Shown: positions 1 to 6,163, counted from the first letter of the stretch. The stretch is DNA of 14,893 bases from an uncultured bacterium (GCA_903869975.1 CAIQBF010000093.1:1-14893), one strand, 5' to 3'. Notes: generated by a model not told the origin, from the sequence alone. Numbers and translations: made by a program.

Positions 1-1
1 A

Positions 2-52
2 ACAGTCAAACAGAAAAACCTTGCCGAGTACATGAAGAATCTGAACAAATAA
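2..52 (+). CDS. C-terminal fragment of an unidentified protein (5' partial)
   Basis: An open frame enters from the left edge and stops at TAA 50-52, leaving 16 residues that end in AEYMKNLNK. The tail is lysine- and asparagine-rich. It lies 21 bases upstream of def on the same strand, so it may be the upstream member of the same operon. Too little is left to name it: genes before def-fmt vary (priA is common in other bacteria), but nothing visible here proves that. Confidence 0.45.
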   Translation, partial: TVKQKNLAEYMKNLNK

Positions 53-73
53 TTTTCTTTCCCCCTTCAGGCT

Positions 74-661
74 ATGCTGAAAATAATCCAAAAAGAAGAC
101 CCTGTCCTGCGACAGATCGCTCGCGAAATACCCGTCGGCGAGATCACGAGTCCGGCAATAAAAAAGGTGATTCGCGACATGAAAAAAATGCTCGCGACAC
201 AACCTGACGGCGTAGCTATAGCTGCACCGCAAATCGGCGTATCACTACGCATATTCGTGGTGTCTGGCAAAATATTCGAAGACAGCTGGCAGCGCGGCGA
301 AGGCCTCCCTGAAGGAGCGGCAGTACAAGTACCCGATAGCACCTTCATCAATCCCGTCATCAGCAAGCTCTCCAAGAAAAAGAAATGGATGCATGAAGGC
401 TGCCTTTCTGTTCGTCCGCTCTGGGGTGAAGTCGAGCGCTCGCTCAATGCAACCATCACCGCTTACGATGAGAATGGCGTGAAATTTACCCGAGGAGCCG
501 GTAATCTGCTCGCACACATATTCCAGCACGAGACAGATCATCTCGATGGCATCCTCTTCATAGACCGCGCCCGAAATGTCGCTCCTGGCGAAGTGCCTGA
601 ATCGGTAAAAACTCCCGCCGCGAAGTCGCGCAGCAAAAAAGCCGCAGCACTAAAACAATGA
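74..661 (+). CDS. def: Peptide deformylase
   Basis: Removes the N-formyl group from nascent proteins in the cytoplasm using a metal-activated water. All three family motifs are visible: motif I GVAIAAPQ at residues 46-53, motif II EGCLS at 108-112 with the metal-binding Cys110, and motif III HETDH at 152-156, where His152 and His156 bind the metal and Glu153 is the catalytic base. At 195 aa it is slightly longer than a typical deformylase; the extra is a Lys/Ala/Arg-rich tail after about residue 165, without a known role. The ATG at 74 places the conserved N-terminal helix correctly. No Shine-Dalgarno site is seen upstream. The stop codon overlaps the start of fmt (ATGA), so the two are very likely co-translated, fitting their paired roles in formyl-methionine metabolism. 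Confidence 0.96.
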   Translation: MLKIIQKEDPVLRQIAREIPVGEITSPAIKKVIRDMKKMLATQPDGVAIAAPQIGVSLRIFVVSGKIFEDSWQRGEGLPEGAAVQVPDSTFINPVISKLSKKKKWMHEGCLSVRPLWGEVERSLNATITAYDENGVKFTRGAGNLLAHIFQHETDHLDGILFIDRARNVAPGEVPESVKTPAAKSRSKKAAALKQ

Positions 662-1542
662 TCACGCCTGAAGTCCGCATCGCCTTTTGGGGCACGCCAT
701 CGCTCACGACTGTGTATTTAGATGCGCTTCAGAAAGCAGGACTCACACCGGTCGTCATCATCACAAATCCAGACCGCCCAAAAGGACGCGGACAAGAAAT
801 CGCATCACCCGATCCGAAAGTGTGGGGTCTCGCGCATGATGTCGCCGTCCTGCAGCCAGAAAAACTCGACGACGAATTCTACGCCGAACTATCCACATAC
901 GGAATCGGCCTCTCTATCGTGGTCGCCTACGGATCGCTCTTACCACAGCGCTTCATAGACCTCCCCACGCACGCTACGCTCAATGTGCACTACTCGCTCT
1001 TGCCCCGCTACCGCGGCGCGTCCCCTGTCGAAACTGCCGTTCTGAGCGGAGATACCGAAACCGGCGCATCTATCCAAATCATGGCTCGCGCACTCGACTC
1101 CGGACCCATCATCGCTGAATCGACACTCTCAATACTCCCCGAAGAGACAGCCCCCGAACTCCGCACCCGACTCACGGTGCTTGGAGCCGAGCTGCTCGCG
1201 CAAAGTATACCCGCATATATCAGCGGGCAGCTCACACCAAAAGTGCAAGATGAATCTCTCGCCACAAGCTGCGGCAAGATGCGCAAAGAAGACGGCTGCC
1301 TCGATCTACGCGCGAGCGGTATTACGAACTACCGAAAATACCGGGCGTACTTCGAGTGGCCTCGAACATACTTTTTTATCGACACGCCAGCAAGTAGTCC
1401 AGATACACCAAATACAAAGCTGCGCGTCATCATAAAGAAAGCGCACCTCGACGGCGAGACCTTTGTGATAGACCGAGTACTCCCTGAAGGCAAGAAAGAA
1501 ATGAGCTACGAAGATTTCAAACGCGGGAACCCACACGCCTAG
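658..1542 (+). CDS. fmt: Methionyl-tRNA formyltransferase
   Basis: Transfers a formyl group from 10-formyltetrahydrofolate to Met-tRNA(fMet) for initiation. The N-terminal formyltransferase domain (about residues 6-185) has the loop NPDRPKGRGQE at 37-47 and the SLLPRYRGASP motif at 113-123. The catalytic triad known from E. coli Fmt (Asn106, His108, Asp144) appears as Asn109, His111 and Asp147. The C-terminal OB-like domain (from about 205) is shorter and more divergent, giving 294 aa against about 315 in E. coli. Its start overlaps the def stop by four bases. The 3' end faces the DUF167 gene with a nine-base gap. Its need for 10-formyl-THF is shared with PurH in this window. Confidence 0.95.
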   Translation: MITPEVRIAFWGTPSLTTVYLDALQKAGLTPVVIITNPDRPKGRGQEIASPDPKVWGLAHDVAVLQPEKLDDEFYAELSTYGIGLSIVVAYGSLLPQRFIDLPTHATLNVHYSLLPRYRGASPVETAVLSGDTETGASIQIMARALDSGPIIAESTLSILPEETAPELRTRLTVLGAELLAQSIPAYISGQLTPKVQDESLATSCGKMRKEDGCLDLRASGITNYRKYRAYFEWPRTYFFIDTPASSPDTPNTKLRVIIKKAHLDGETFVIDRVLPEGKKEMSYEDFKRGNPHA

Positions 1543-1555
1543 CCTTACCGGCTAG
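1539..1555. repeat. Short inverted repeat at the convergent fmt/DUF167 ends
   Basis: CTAGCC and GGCTAG flank a five-base loop and contain the stop codons of both converging genes. There is no T-tract on either side, so it may form a weak RNA hairpin at both transcript ends but does not look like a standard terminator. Confidence 0.4.
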
Positions 1556-1779
1556 AGCGACTCCTCTACCGAAAATATCTTATGCGGACTCCGATGTCCG
1601 GCCACCAGACGCACCGCACCCTCCCTGAGGCCCAGCTCACGCGCTAGAAGCGTGCGTATGCGTGCATTGGCTAGATTACGCTCTTTTGGCTCTCGGACGG
1701 AAATATCATACCTGTCGGTCGCCAGACGCTCCACGAGCTCTTTTTTTGCCTCAGTAGCGACGTGCACTCGAATATACAT
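1552..1779 (-). CDS. DUF167 (YggU-like) small protein
   Basis: A 75-aa member of the DUF167 family, whose exact function is unknown. It starts MYIRVHVATEAK, has the family core ISVREPKERNLANARI (in the place of the usual P-x-x-GKAN segment) and ends with RLVAGHRSPHKIFSV, matching the usual SG-x-x-SR-x-K ending. The frame is open up to 1839, and ATGs at 1839 and 1788 are possible. I prefer the ATG at 1779 because it begins the conserved first strand and because a TGCTAAAAT extended -10 ends seven bases before it, which would make the message start at this codon. The ATG at 1788 lies inside that -10 box. It converges with fmt. Confidence 0.82.
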   Translation of the reverse strand: MYIRVHVATEAKKELVERLATDRYDISVREPKERNLANARIRTLLARELGLREGAVRLVAGHRSPHKIFSVEESL

Positions 1780-1782
1780 GCT

Positions 1783-1811
1783 TTGCATTTTAGCACTATT
1801 TTTGCTAGTAT
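1783..1811 (+). promoter_or_regulatory. Sigma-70-type promoter of tRNA-Asn
   Basis: TTGCAT (-35, 1783-1788), a 17-base spacer and TAGTAT (-10, 1806-1811), preceded by TGC, which makes it an extended -10. Predicted start near 1818, about 42 bases before the mature tRNA. The only transcript end visible downstream is the terminator at 1938-1970. Confidence 0.6.
1787..1795 (-). promoter_or_regulatory. Extended -10 promoter element for the DUF167 gene
   Basis: On the minus strand this reads TGC-TAAAAT, seven bases before the ATG at 1779. No convincing -35 is seen. It overlaps the promoter region of the divergent tRNA gene. Confidence 0.45.
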
Positions 1812-1859
1812 TTTTGAGTTCGGGCAAGAGCCCAAACATGCGTGTTTAAAAACGAATAT

Positions 1860-1931
1860 TCCCCTGTAGCTCAGCGGTAGAGCAATCGACTGTTAATCGA
1901 TTGGTCGCAGGTTCGATCCCTGCCGGGGGAG
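1860..1931 (+). tRNA. tRNA-Asn (anticodon GTT)
   Basis: A full cloverleaf can be folded: acceptor 1860-1866 with 1924-1930, D stem 1869-1872 with 1880-1883, anticodon stem 1885-1889 with 1897-1901, and T stem 1907-1911 with 1919-1923 around loop TTCGATC. The anticodon GTT is at 1892-1894, reading Asn codons AAC and AAU. The U1-A72 first pair and G73 discriminator (1931) are the same as in E. coli tRNA-Asn. The 3' CCA is not encoded (CAT follows G73), so it must be added by CCA-adding enzyme. Confidence 0.97.
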
Positions 1932-1937
1932 CATGAT

Positions 1938-1970
1938 AGAAAAAACAGAGCTTAACGGCTCTGTTTTTTT
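1938..1970. terminator. Bidirectional intrinsic terminator after tRNA-Asn
   Basis: Stem CAGAGC (1946-1951) with GCTCTG (1958-1963), extended by A/T pairs and followed by a run of seven T. On the minus strand the A-run becomes a T-tract, so it can also end the secreted-protein gene that stops at 2004. Confidence 0.85.
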
Positions 1971-2003
1971 GTTTAAGTATTGTATGAGAGGGCGTACGAA
2001 TAA

Positions 2004-2411
2004 TTATTCACATCCCCAACCGTCATGGTCACGATCTAAACCATATTGGTCATACCCAATAACCCGAACTTTTCCTGTGTAGTAAGGACCATTTCCCGAG
2101 CCACCTTTACAGTCATAATCTGTACTTCCAATTTTTAAACATCCAGAATAATTGGGGTTACAATTTTGCTTTGATTCAACTGGAGCCACCTTCTTCGCTA
2201 CCGGGGTTACTACCTTTTTTGTAGGTACAGCAGGCTTTACTTTTGGAGATACTCTCGGACAACCACTTGTATAGCCAAGATCGCCACATACATAACTTCC
2301 TGTGTCAGAAGGACAAGAATGCCATCTGTGACATCCTGACTGATGTGCGGAAGCTATAGAAAATGGCACAAGAGCAGTTATAGCCAAAAAAGTAACTATT
2401 ATTTTTTTCAT
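2004..2411 (-). CDS. Secreted Cys-rich protein with a C-terminal Excalibur-like calcium-binding motif
   Basis: A 135-aa exported protein. Residues 1-22 form a signal peptide (MKKII, then a hydrophobic core and the cleavage site ASA before His23). The mature part has a short segment SGCHRWHSCPSD with Cys27 and Cys33, then Cys42 and Cys51, a Pro/Lys/Val-rich linker (about 53-78), and a C-terminal domain from 84 with Cys84, Cys91 and Cys101 ending in LDRDHDGWGCE. The D126-x-D128-x-D130-G pattern just before the final Cys-Glu resembles Excalibur-type extracellular domains, which suggests calcium binding. The eight mature cysteines could form disulfides. The frame is open to 2507, but the ATG at 2411 is chosen because it starts the signal peptide exactly. 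Such domains often sit at the end of surface proteins or nucleases; no enzymatic domain is present here, so the role is unknown. Confidence 0.8.
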   Translation of the reverse strand: MKKIIVTFLAITALVPFSIASAHQSGCHRWHSCPSDTGSYVCGDLGYTSGCPRVSPKVKPAVPTKKVVTPVAKKVAPVESKQNCNPNYSGCLKIGSTDYDCKGGSGNGPYYTGKVRVIGYDQYGLDRDHDGWGCE

Positions 2412-2511
2412 GCGACCATGATGTACTTTTAACCAACCTAAGTCAAACGTTACTGTAAATATGGGCACAGTGCTTCCGTGGGTAGTCAAGTTTTCCACAG
2501 ATATCAAAACC

Positions 2512-2534
2512 TAGCCACTTTAAAAAAGTGGCTA
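2512..2534. repeat. Perfect inverted repeat between divergent genes
   Basis: TAGCCACTT and AAGTGGCTA, nine bases each, around TAAAA. It lies between the secreted-protein gene (minus) and the glycine-zipper gene (plus) and is not followed by a T-run. It could be an operator for a dimeric regulator or a 5' UTR hairpin; the sequence does not decide. Confidence 0.5.
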
Positions 2535-2575
2535 TACAGTGTAGAAGATATTGATTTTAAACATACTTTAAAAAC

Positions 2576-2583
2576 AAAGGAGG
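2576..2583 (+). promoter_or_regulatory. Strong Shine-Dalgarno site of the glycine-zipper gene
   Basis: AAAGGAGG, four bases before ATG 2588. It is the only strong Shine-Dalgarno sequence in front of any gene in the window, and it fixes the start of this small gene. Confidence 0.7.
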
Positions 2584-2587
2584 TTAT

Positions 2588-2821
2588 ATGCGTGGTGGAT
2601 TTGGGCGTATGGATCGGGATATCCAGAGACGCCTTCGAGAAGCAGAGGAAAGCGGAGATCCTGAGCGAATCCAACAGGAACAACAATTCGCAAAGGAAAA
2701 CTATAACATGGGAACTGGTGCTATAGTTGGGAACATTGTTGGGAATATTATATGTCCAGGACTCGGAGGACTCATTGGAGGACTCCTCGGTGGTTACGTA
2801 GGACATGAATCCTCAAAATAA
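2588..2821 (+). CDS. Small glycine-zipper membrane-associated protein
   Basis: A 77-aa protein in two halves. Residues 1-40 are charged and helical with many Arg and Glu (RMDRDIQRRLREAEESGD). Residues 42-72 are a glycine-zipper stretch with repeated G-x-x-x-G spacing (GAIVGNIVGN, then GLGGLIGGLLGGYVG), able to pack as a membrane hairpin. There is no signal peptide and no known enzyme domain. Glycine zippers occur in outer-surface lipoproteins and in membrane-inserting peptides; the function here is unknown. Its AAAGGAGG site suggests efficient translation. A strong terminator follows, so it is transcribed alone. Confidence 0.72.
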   Translation: MRGGFGRMDRDIQRRLREAEESGDPERIQQEQQFAKENYNMGTGAIVGNIVGNIICPGLGGLIGGLLGGYVGHESSK

Positions 2822-2838
2822 CAGAAACACACAATAGT

Positions 2839-2875
2839 AAAGGCTGGTATTTTTTTGAAATACCAGCCTTTTTCA
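2839..2875 (+). terminator. Intrinsic terminator after the glycine-zipper gene
   Basis: AAGGCTGGTATTT pairs perfectly with AAATACCAGCCTT across a short T-rich loop, followed by a T-run. It separates this gene from the convergent SIMPL gene; the minus-strand T-tract is weaker, so action in that direction is less sure. Confidence 0.88.
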
Positions 2876-2897
2876 GTCATTCAACCGACACGCAAAA

Positions 2898-3635
2898 CTA
2901 GTTCACGTAGAACACCGCTCGAGCCGTCACCATAACCTGTTTCTGGATTGTAGAGGTATCGTACGATCCGTAGTCTTCGATATTCGTAGAATTCGGTGCA
3001 AGGACTTGTACGACACCGGAAGACGCGCTCTTGAGTGCTCCTACCGATGAATCCCCGCTCTTCGCTATTTCCACCGCACGAGCCTTGGCGTCCTTGACCG
3101 CTTGACCCACGAGCGACACCCGCAGATCGGGAAGCGATGAAACACGGTACTCAGGCTGCATCGGAGAAACAAAAGTGTCAGCTGAAACCCTAGAGGTTAG
3201 CGTTCCAAGCTCGCGAGAGAGCTTGTCTATCGCATCGACATCGACTGTCTGGATGATGACCGACTCGCGAACAGTATATGTTTTTGGAGCGTTCTGATCC
3301 TGATTGTAATTTTCATCGGTCGAGATAACCGATTCAGTGATAGTAGCAGACGCCAATTTTTTCTCTGTAAAGTAACTGGCGACAATCGCTCCATCTTTTG
3401 CAACCTGGCTGTATGCGGCAGACGTGCCGTTTGCGTATGCAGTACGGCGCACCTCGATACGCCATGTGGCGAGGTCTGCTTTTACACTCTGCGATGCTGA
3501 TCCAGTAACCGCAATAGTGCTGTCACCCCGATTTGAAACATGCGCACCCAAAACCCAAAGGCCCAAAAAGAGAGCGATTGAAAGAGCGAGCGCGGGTATT
3601 ACGAACGGTCGATTTAAAATATTTTTTTCGTTCAT
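2898..3635 (-). CDS. SIMPL-domain (DUF541) membrane-anchored protein
   Basis: A 245-aa protein with an N-terminal uncleaved-looking membrane anchor (residues 11-30, FVIPALALSIALFLGLWVLG) and an extracytoplasmic SIMPL/DUF541 domain from about 39 to the end. Visible family features are the start STIAVTGSASQSVKADLATWRI, the middle pattern TYTVRESVIIQTVDVDAI, the segment GQAVKDAKARAVEIAKS and the ending QVMVTARAVFYVN. Family members (E. coli YggE, BP26) form ring oligomers linked to envelope or oxidative stress, but their biochemical role is unsettled. The frame is open to 3884; ATG 3635 is chosen because it begins the anchor and follows an extended -10 by six bases. It is divergent from a 62-aa membrane peptide. 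Confidence 0.85.
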   Translation of the reverse strand: MNEKNILNRPFVIPALALSIALFLGLWVLGAHVSNRGDSTIAVTGSASQSVKADLATWRIEVRRTAYANGTSAAYSQVAKDGAIVASYFTEKKLASATITESVISTDENYNQDQNAPKTYTVRESVIIQTVDVDAIDKLSRELGTLTSRVSADTFVSPMQPEYRVSSLPDLRVSLVGQAVKDAKARAVEIAKSGDSSVGALKSASSGVVQVLAPNSTNIEDYGSYDTSTIQKQVMVTARAVFYVN

Positions 3636-3641
3636 ACGTTC

Positions 3642-3650
3642 AGTATACCA
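3642..3650 (-). promoter_or_regulatory. Extended -10 promoter element of the SIMPL gene
   Basis: Reads TGG-TATACT on the minus strand, with six bases between it and ATG 3635, predicting a leaderless transcript. No clear -35. Confidence 0.55.
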
Positions 3651-3691
3651 CCAAGAGTCTCTCAAGGGCTGTACTTCCGCTAGGGATCGGT

Positions 3692-3697
3692 TAGTAT
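3692..3697 (+). promoter_or_regulatory. Possible -10 of the 62-aa membrane peptide gene
   Basis: TAGTAT with eight bases to ATG 3706. The intervening GAGGA could also act as a Shine-Dalgarno site but lies only a few bases from the ATG, so near-leaderless start is as likely. Confidence 0.35.
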
Positions 3698-3705
3698 GAG
3701 GAAGT

Positions 3706-3894
3706 ATGAAAAAAAATTGGATATATGGAGGAATTACCCTAGCTATCCTTACCCTACTTGTTGTTGTAATCGTCGAATGGAAGAGTTCATCGAAAAACGA
3801 AATTGTAGTAACGCCTGATACAAGCAAACCAGTAGAGACTCCCGTAAAAGAGACTCGCCGTACGATAATGAGTCTGATGAGCACCGGCGATTAG
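3706..3894 (+). CDS. Small single-pass membrane protein, function unknown
   Basis: A 62-aa protein with a short basic N-terminus (MKKNW), one hydrophobic segment at about residues 6-24 (YGGITLAILTLLVVVIVEW), then a polar tail rich in Ser, Thr, Pro, Lys and Glu. This is the layout of a signal-anchored peptide with the tail probably outside. It lies 70 bases from the divergent SIMPL gene, so the two may be co-regulated envelope genes. No family is recognised. Its reality rests on the Met-Lys-Lys start, the TM segment and the -10 box, so confidence is moderate. Confidence 0.6.
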   Translation: MKKNWIYGGITLAILTLLVVVIVEWKSSSKNEIVVTPDTSKPVETPVKETRRTIMSLMSTGD

Positions 3895-3926
3895 AGAACC
3901 TCGACCTTTTATGTGTATGCTTATAT

Positions 3927-3955
3927 TTGACAAAATGCGAGTTAAATTGTTTTAT
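3927..3955 (+). promoter_or_regulatory. Candidate upstream promoter of the ATP-grasp gene
   Basis: A perfect TTGACA (3927-3932), a 17-base spacer and TTTTAT (3950-3955), which is a poor -10. It would give a leader of about 45 bases. Confidence 0.35.
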
Positions 3956-3990
3956 GACACAGTTATCGGTTTATACCTATTATCGTGGAG

Positions 3991-3996
3991 TATACT
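3991..3996 (+). promoter_or_regulatory. TATACT -10 element of the ATP-grasp gene
   Basis: TATACT with 11 bases to ATG 4008, predicting a leader of only a few bases. The same hexamer precedes the SIMPL, 41-aa and bshB genes. Confidence 0.5.
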
Positions 3997-4007
3997 GATA
4001 CGACGTT

Positions 4008-5138
4008 ATGACGAAGACGCGAAAGCAAGCAATCGCTATCTATGTTCCCAAATGGCTGTACCAATATGACGTTGGTATTACTATTTTCGTCAAAGGACTT
4101 TTCCAGTCCATCAAAAAAAGTGGACGATACCGCCTGATCAAACTCTCCCCTCGCAAATGCCGATTCAAAACACGAGAAGAAGCTCAAGCCTTCGCAACGA
4201 AACATGATCTCGCTCTTGTGATTTATCACGGGAGCCGAGTCATCCCAAAAGACCGAGCCTGCGAACAAGGACTCGATTATCTTGAATCGTGTGTCCCATT
4301 TCTCAATCCACGAGAAGTGCATATTGCCGATGATAAATTTGAAACCAAACGTATTCTCAAAAATCTCGGCATCCCTGTCCTTCCTGATTTCTCGATCAAG
4401 AACCGAGCCGAACTCGTAGCGACAACAAACGAAGGAGCGCTCTATGTTGCCAAGCCGCACAACGCAGAATCAGGAAACGGCGTGAAGCTCATAAAAAGAA
4501 ATAGTGACACCTTCTTTGAATATCACGACGGCTCATGGGAAAGAATCCGAGTGCGCGACACAAAGAAAGGAATCATACTCGCGGGAACGCTCGGCCGACA
4601 TGCTGGTATCCTTATTGGTATTTTTGCGATAGGTCTCGTGTTCCTGTTCCTTGATATTTTTCACGCGGCCACCTACCTTATCTTGTGCCTTTCGGATATC
4701 GCATTCCTCTTCCATTTTCAGAAGAAAATATCCCGCAATTTTAGATACAATCCCCTCATGCTTGAACCATTTTTCGGCGACGACATGAACGAGTTCTACT
4801 GTCTGCGGTGTACCGTCATCGGAAACGAGGTAGTCGAAGCCGCAAAAAAATCCAACAAGAAAAACGTAACTCCCAACATCTCACACGGCGGCAAAGCAAG
4901 TAAGACAGTACTCTCAGATGAACAGAGAACGATGGCCGTCACAGCCACAAAAGCAATGGGAGCAACGTACGCCGGCATCGACCTCTTGGTATCAAACGGA
5001 AAGACAGTGCTCTGCGAAGTAAACGTAGGTCCGATCGGAGTCTACTGCGAACAGACCGAAGTAGATGTCGGAAAAATTCTCGGAGAATACGCGATGCAGT
5101 ATTGCGACCAAAAAAAGGCGGCCGGTACCATCTTTTGA
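4008..5138 (+). CDS. RimK-like ATP-grasp ligase with an inserted membrane hairpin
   Basis: A 376-aa protein of the ATP-grasp superfamily, which joins a carboxylate to an amine or thiol through an acyl-phosphate. Residues 105-130 match the helix-strand that opens the fold (DDKFETKRILKNLGIPVLP). The ATP-binding lysine and glycine loop are at 149-159 (KPHNAESGNGV). The late core has LMLEPFF at 250-256, then GIDLLV at 323-328, with Asp325, Glu337 and Asn339 (CEVNVGPIG) as likely magnesium ligands. Between the glycine loop and LMLEPFF, where about 35-40 residues are usual, there are some 60 more (189-247) with two hydrophobic stretches, about 199-217 and 219-237, joined by a short turn. The enzyme is therefore probably membrane-attached, perhaps acting on a lipid or wall precursor. 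The substrate cannot be named; a RimK or LysX type peptide ligase is the closest guess. Confidence 0.78.
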   Translation: MTKTRKQAIAIYVPKWLYQYDVGITIFVKGLFQSIKKSGRYRLIKLSPRKCRFKTREEAQAFATKHDLALVIYHGSRVIPKDRACEQGLDYLESCVPFLNPREVHIADDKFETKRILKNLGIPVLPDFSIKNRAELVATTNEGALYVAKPHNAESGNGVKLIKRNSDTFFEYHDGSWERIRVRDTKKGIILAGTLGRHAGILIGIFAIGLVFLFLDIFHAATYLILCLSDIAFLFHFQKKISRNFRYNPLMLEPFFGDDMNEFYCLRCTVIGNEVVEAAKKSNKKNVTPNISHGGKASKTVLSDEQRTMAVTATKAMGATYAGIDLLVSNGKTVLCEVNVGPIGVYCEQTEVDVGKILGEYAMQYCDQKKAAGTIF

Positions 5139-5148
5139 GAAAAGGTAG

Positions 5149-5154
5149 TATACT
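5149..5154 (+). promoter_or_regulatory. TATACT -10 element of the 41-aa basic protein gene
   Basis: TATACT just after the ATP-grasp stop, about 34 bases before ATG 5189. No -35 of good quality is seen. Confidence 0.4.
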
Positions 5155-5188
5155 AAAAACTTATTATCCGATAACGAAGCACAACACA

Positions 5189-5314
5189 ATGGCAAAAAGA
5201 AAAACAGCTGTCAGCCCTAAGAAATTCACCCGACACCCGCACAAGACAGCAAAACGTCTTGCCGCAAAGAAGGTTATGCTTACGGCTAAAGCAGCCAAGA
5301 AGAAGTCCAAGTAG
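5189..5314 (+). CDS. Very basic 41-aa protein, function unknown
   Basis: Starts MAKRKTAVSPKK and ends AAKKKSK, with 13 Lys, 3 Arg and 2 His but no acidic residue. It is therefore expected to bind nucleic acid, as a nucleoid or ribosome-associated peptide. It does not match ribosomal proteins L33, L34 or L36, which I considered for their size. The start at 5189 is preferred to an upstream in-frame ATG at 5102 because 5102 lies inside the ATP-grasp gene and a -10 box lies between them. It is followed at once by a strong terminator, making it a single-gene transcription unit, which supports it being real. Confidence 0.62.
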   Translation: MAKRKTAVSPKKFTRHPHKTAKRLAAKKVMLTAKAAKKKSK

Positions 5315-5331
5315 CCCCTCGCGGCTCCCCG

Positions 5332-5364
5332 ATTCCCGTACAATGCTCTTGTACGGGAATTTTT
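5332..5364 (+). terminator. Intrinsic terminator after the 41-aa gene
   Basis: A perfect 12-base-pair stem (ATTCCCGTACAA with TTGTACGGGAAT), a five-base loop and a run of T. The T-run runs directly into the extended -10 of the next gene, so the -35 region of that promoter overlaps the terminator stem. Confidence 0.9.
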
Positions 5365-5372
5365 GGTACAAT
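5364..5372 (+). promoter_or_regulatory. Extended -10 promoter of the bsh cluster
   Basis: TGG-TACAAT, nine bases before ATG 5382, with no Shine-Dalgarno site between. Predicts a start one to three bases before the ATG. Confidence 0.5.
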
Positions 5373-5381
5373 AGGCCGAAC

Positions 5382-6158
5382 ATGACTACCCCTATTATCT
5401 GTTTCGGGCAACAACCTAACGGGATATTCCCAAAACGTTATTTTGCGGCGAAAGTCGCAACAGCGCGAGCCCTTCAAAAAGAGATCGGTGGAAAGATTGT
5501 ATTTTTCTATCATGACTCCGACGCAGACTATCGCGAAACGATTACACTCTTCCGAGACCCGATAACAGGCGCAGACGCCCGGCTCAATTTCACACAAGAA
5601 AACAAACTACAGAAAAAATACTCTCCGCTCTATGCAAAAATAATACCGCTTGGATGGAAAGATGAGATCATAAATAAACTTCCGCGGTATGTATCCAAAT
5701 CACTTGTCGACCTTTTTAAAAATGCCGAAGGAAAAAACGCAGCCGACTTCTGCCTCGACATATACAAAAAGCTTGGCCTCCTCGATGGTATCGAGATCGT
5801 GCGTTCAGGGAGTCCTGAATTCCGAACAGCTGCAAGCGATCTTCCGACTGAATTCTTTGCCGATGTGCCGTATGAAGGAGAGATCGTCCGTGCCGAAATG
5901 CACGAAGGCGCACTTCGATTACATGAAGGTGGCGGTTCATACATTGGCGTTCCGACACCTGCATCAATAGAAAAATATCAAAAAAATCCTGGCCGAGACC
6001 AACGTTTTGCCTGGATGCAGTCCGTGATCCACGCCACACATTATATTTCCGGTGCCGGTGAAGGAGCGTATCTAAAGAAAGATCAATTTCCGGAAGTGAC
6101 TTTTATCAACCGCGACGAAATTACCGACAAAGACTATGCGTACCTTCCTGAGCAATAA
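5382..6158 (+). CDS. bshC: Compact BshC-like protein (putative cysteine-adding step of bacillithiol synthesis)
   Basis: A 258-aa protein with the landmarks of BshC, the enzyme thought to add cysteine to GlcN-malate. GQQ at residues 9-11 opens the first loop (BshC: AGQQ-G), followed by a Lys-rich helix and the strand-loop VFFYHDSDADYRET at 40-53 in the place of BshC's VFW-x-x-x-EDHDFEE. Near the end, HYISGAGEGAYL at 220-231 resembles GGPGE-x-AYW, followed by Arg244. Usual BshC has about 540 residues; this one lacks the N-terminal roughly 80 residues and the C-terminal part with the dimer coiled coil, keeping mostly the Rossmann core. It sits directly before bshB and bshA, which supports the call. 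The frame extends upstream to 5259, but ATG 5382 follows the -10 box and starts the first strand (MTTPIICFGQQ). Assignment rests on motifs and context; it could also have changed substrate. Confidence 0.62.
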   Translation: MTTPIICFGQQPNGIFPKRYFAAKVATARALQKEIGGKIVFFYHDSDADYRETITLFRDPITGADARLNFTQENKLQKKYSPLYAKIIPLGWKDEIINKLPRYVSKSLVDLFKNAEGKNAADFCLDIYKKLGLLDGIEIVRSGSPEFRTAASDLPTEFFADVPYEGEIVRAEMHEGALRLHEGGGSYIGVPTPASIEKYQKNPGRDQRFAWMQSVIHATHYISGAGEGAYLKKDQFPEVTFINRDEITDKDYAYLPEQ

Positions 6159-6163
6159 TGCGG

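Noticed and set aside
1539..1555. Hairpin at the fmt/DUF167 ends as a terminator
   Set aside because: The stem is only six pairs and no T-tract follows on either strand; kept only as an inverted repeat.
3636..3884. 83-residue N-terminal extension of the SIMPL protein
   Set aside because: It would run antisense across the 62-aa gene and place the membrane anchor in the middle of the protein.
5259..5381. Upstream start for the bshC-like gene
   Set aside because: The extra 41 residues overlap the 41-aa gene and its terminator; the Rossmann start and the -10 box point to 5382.
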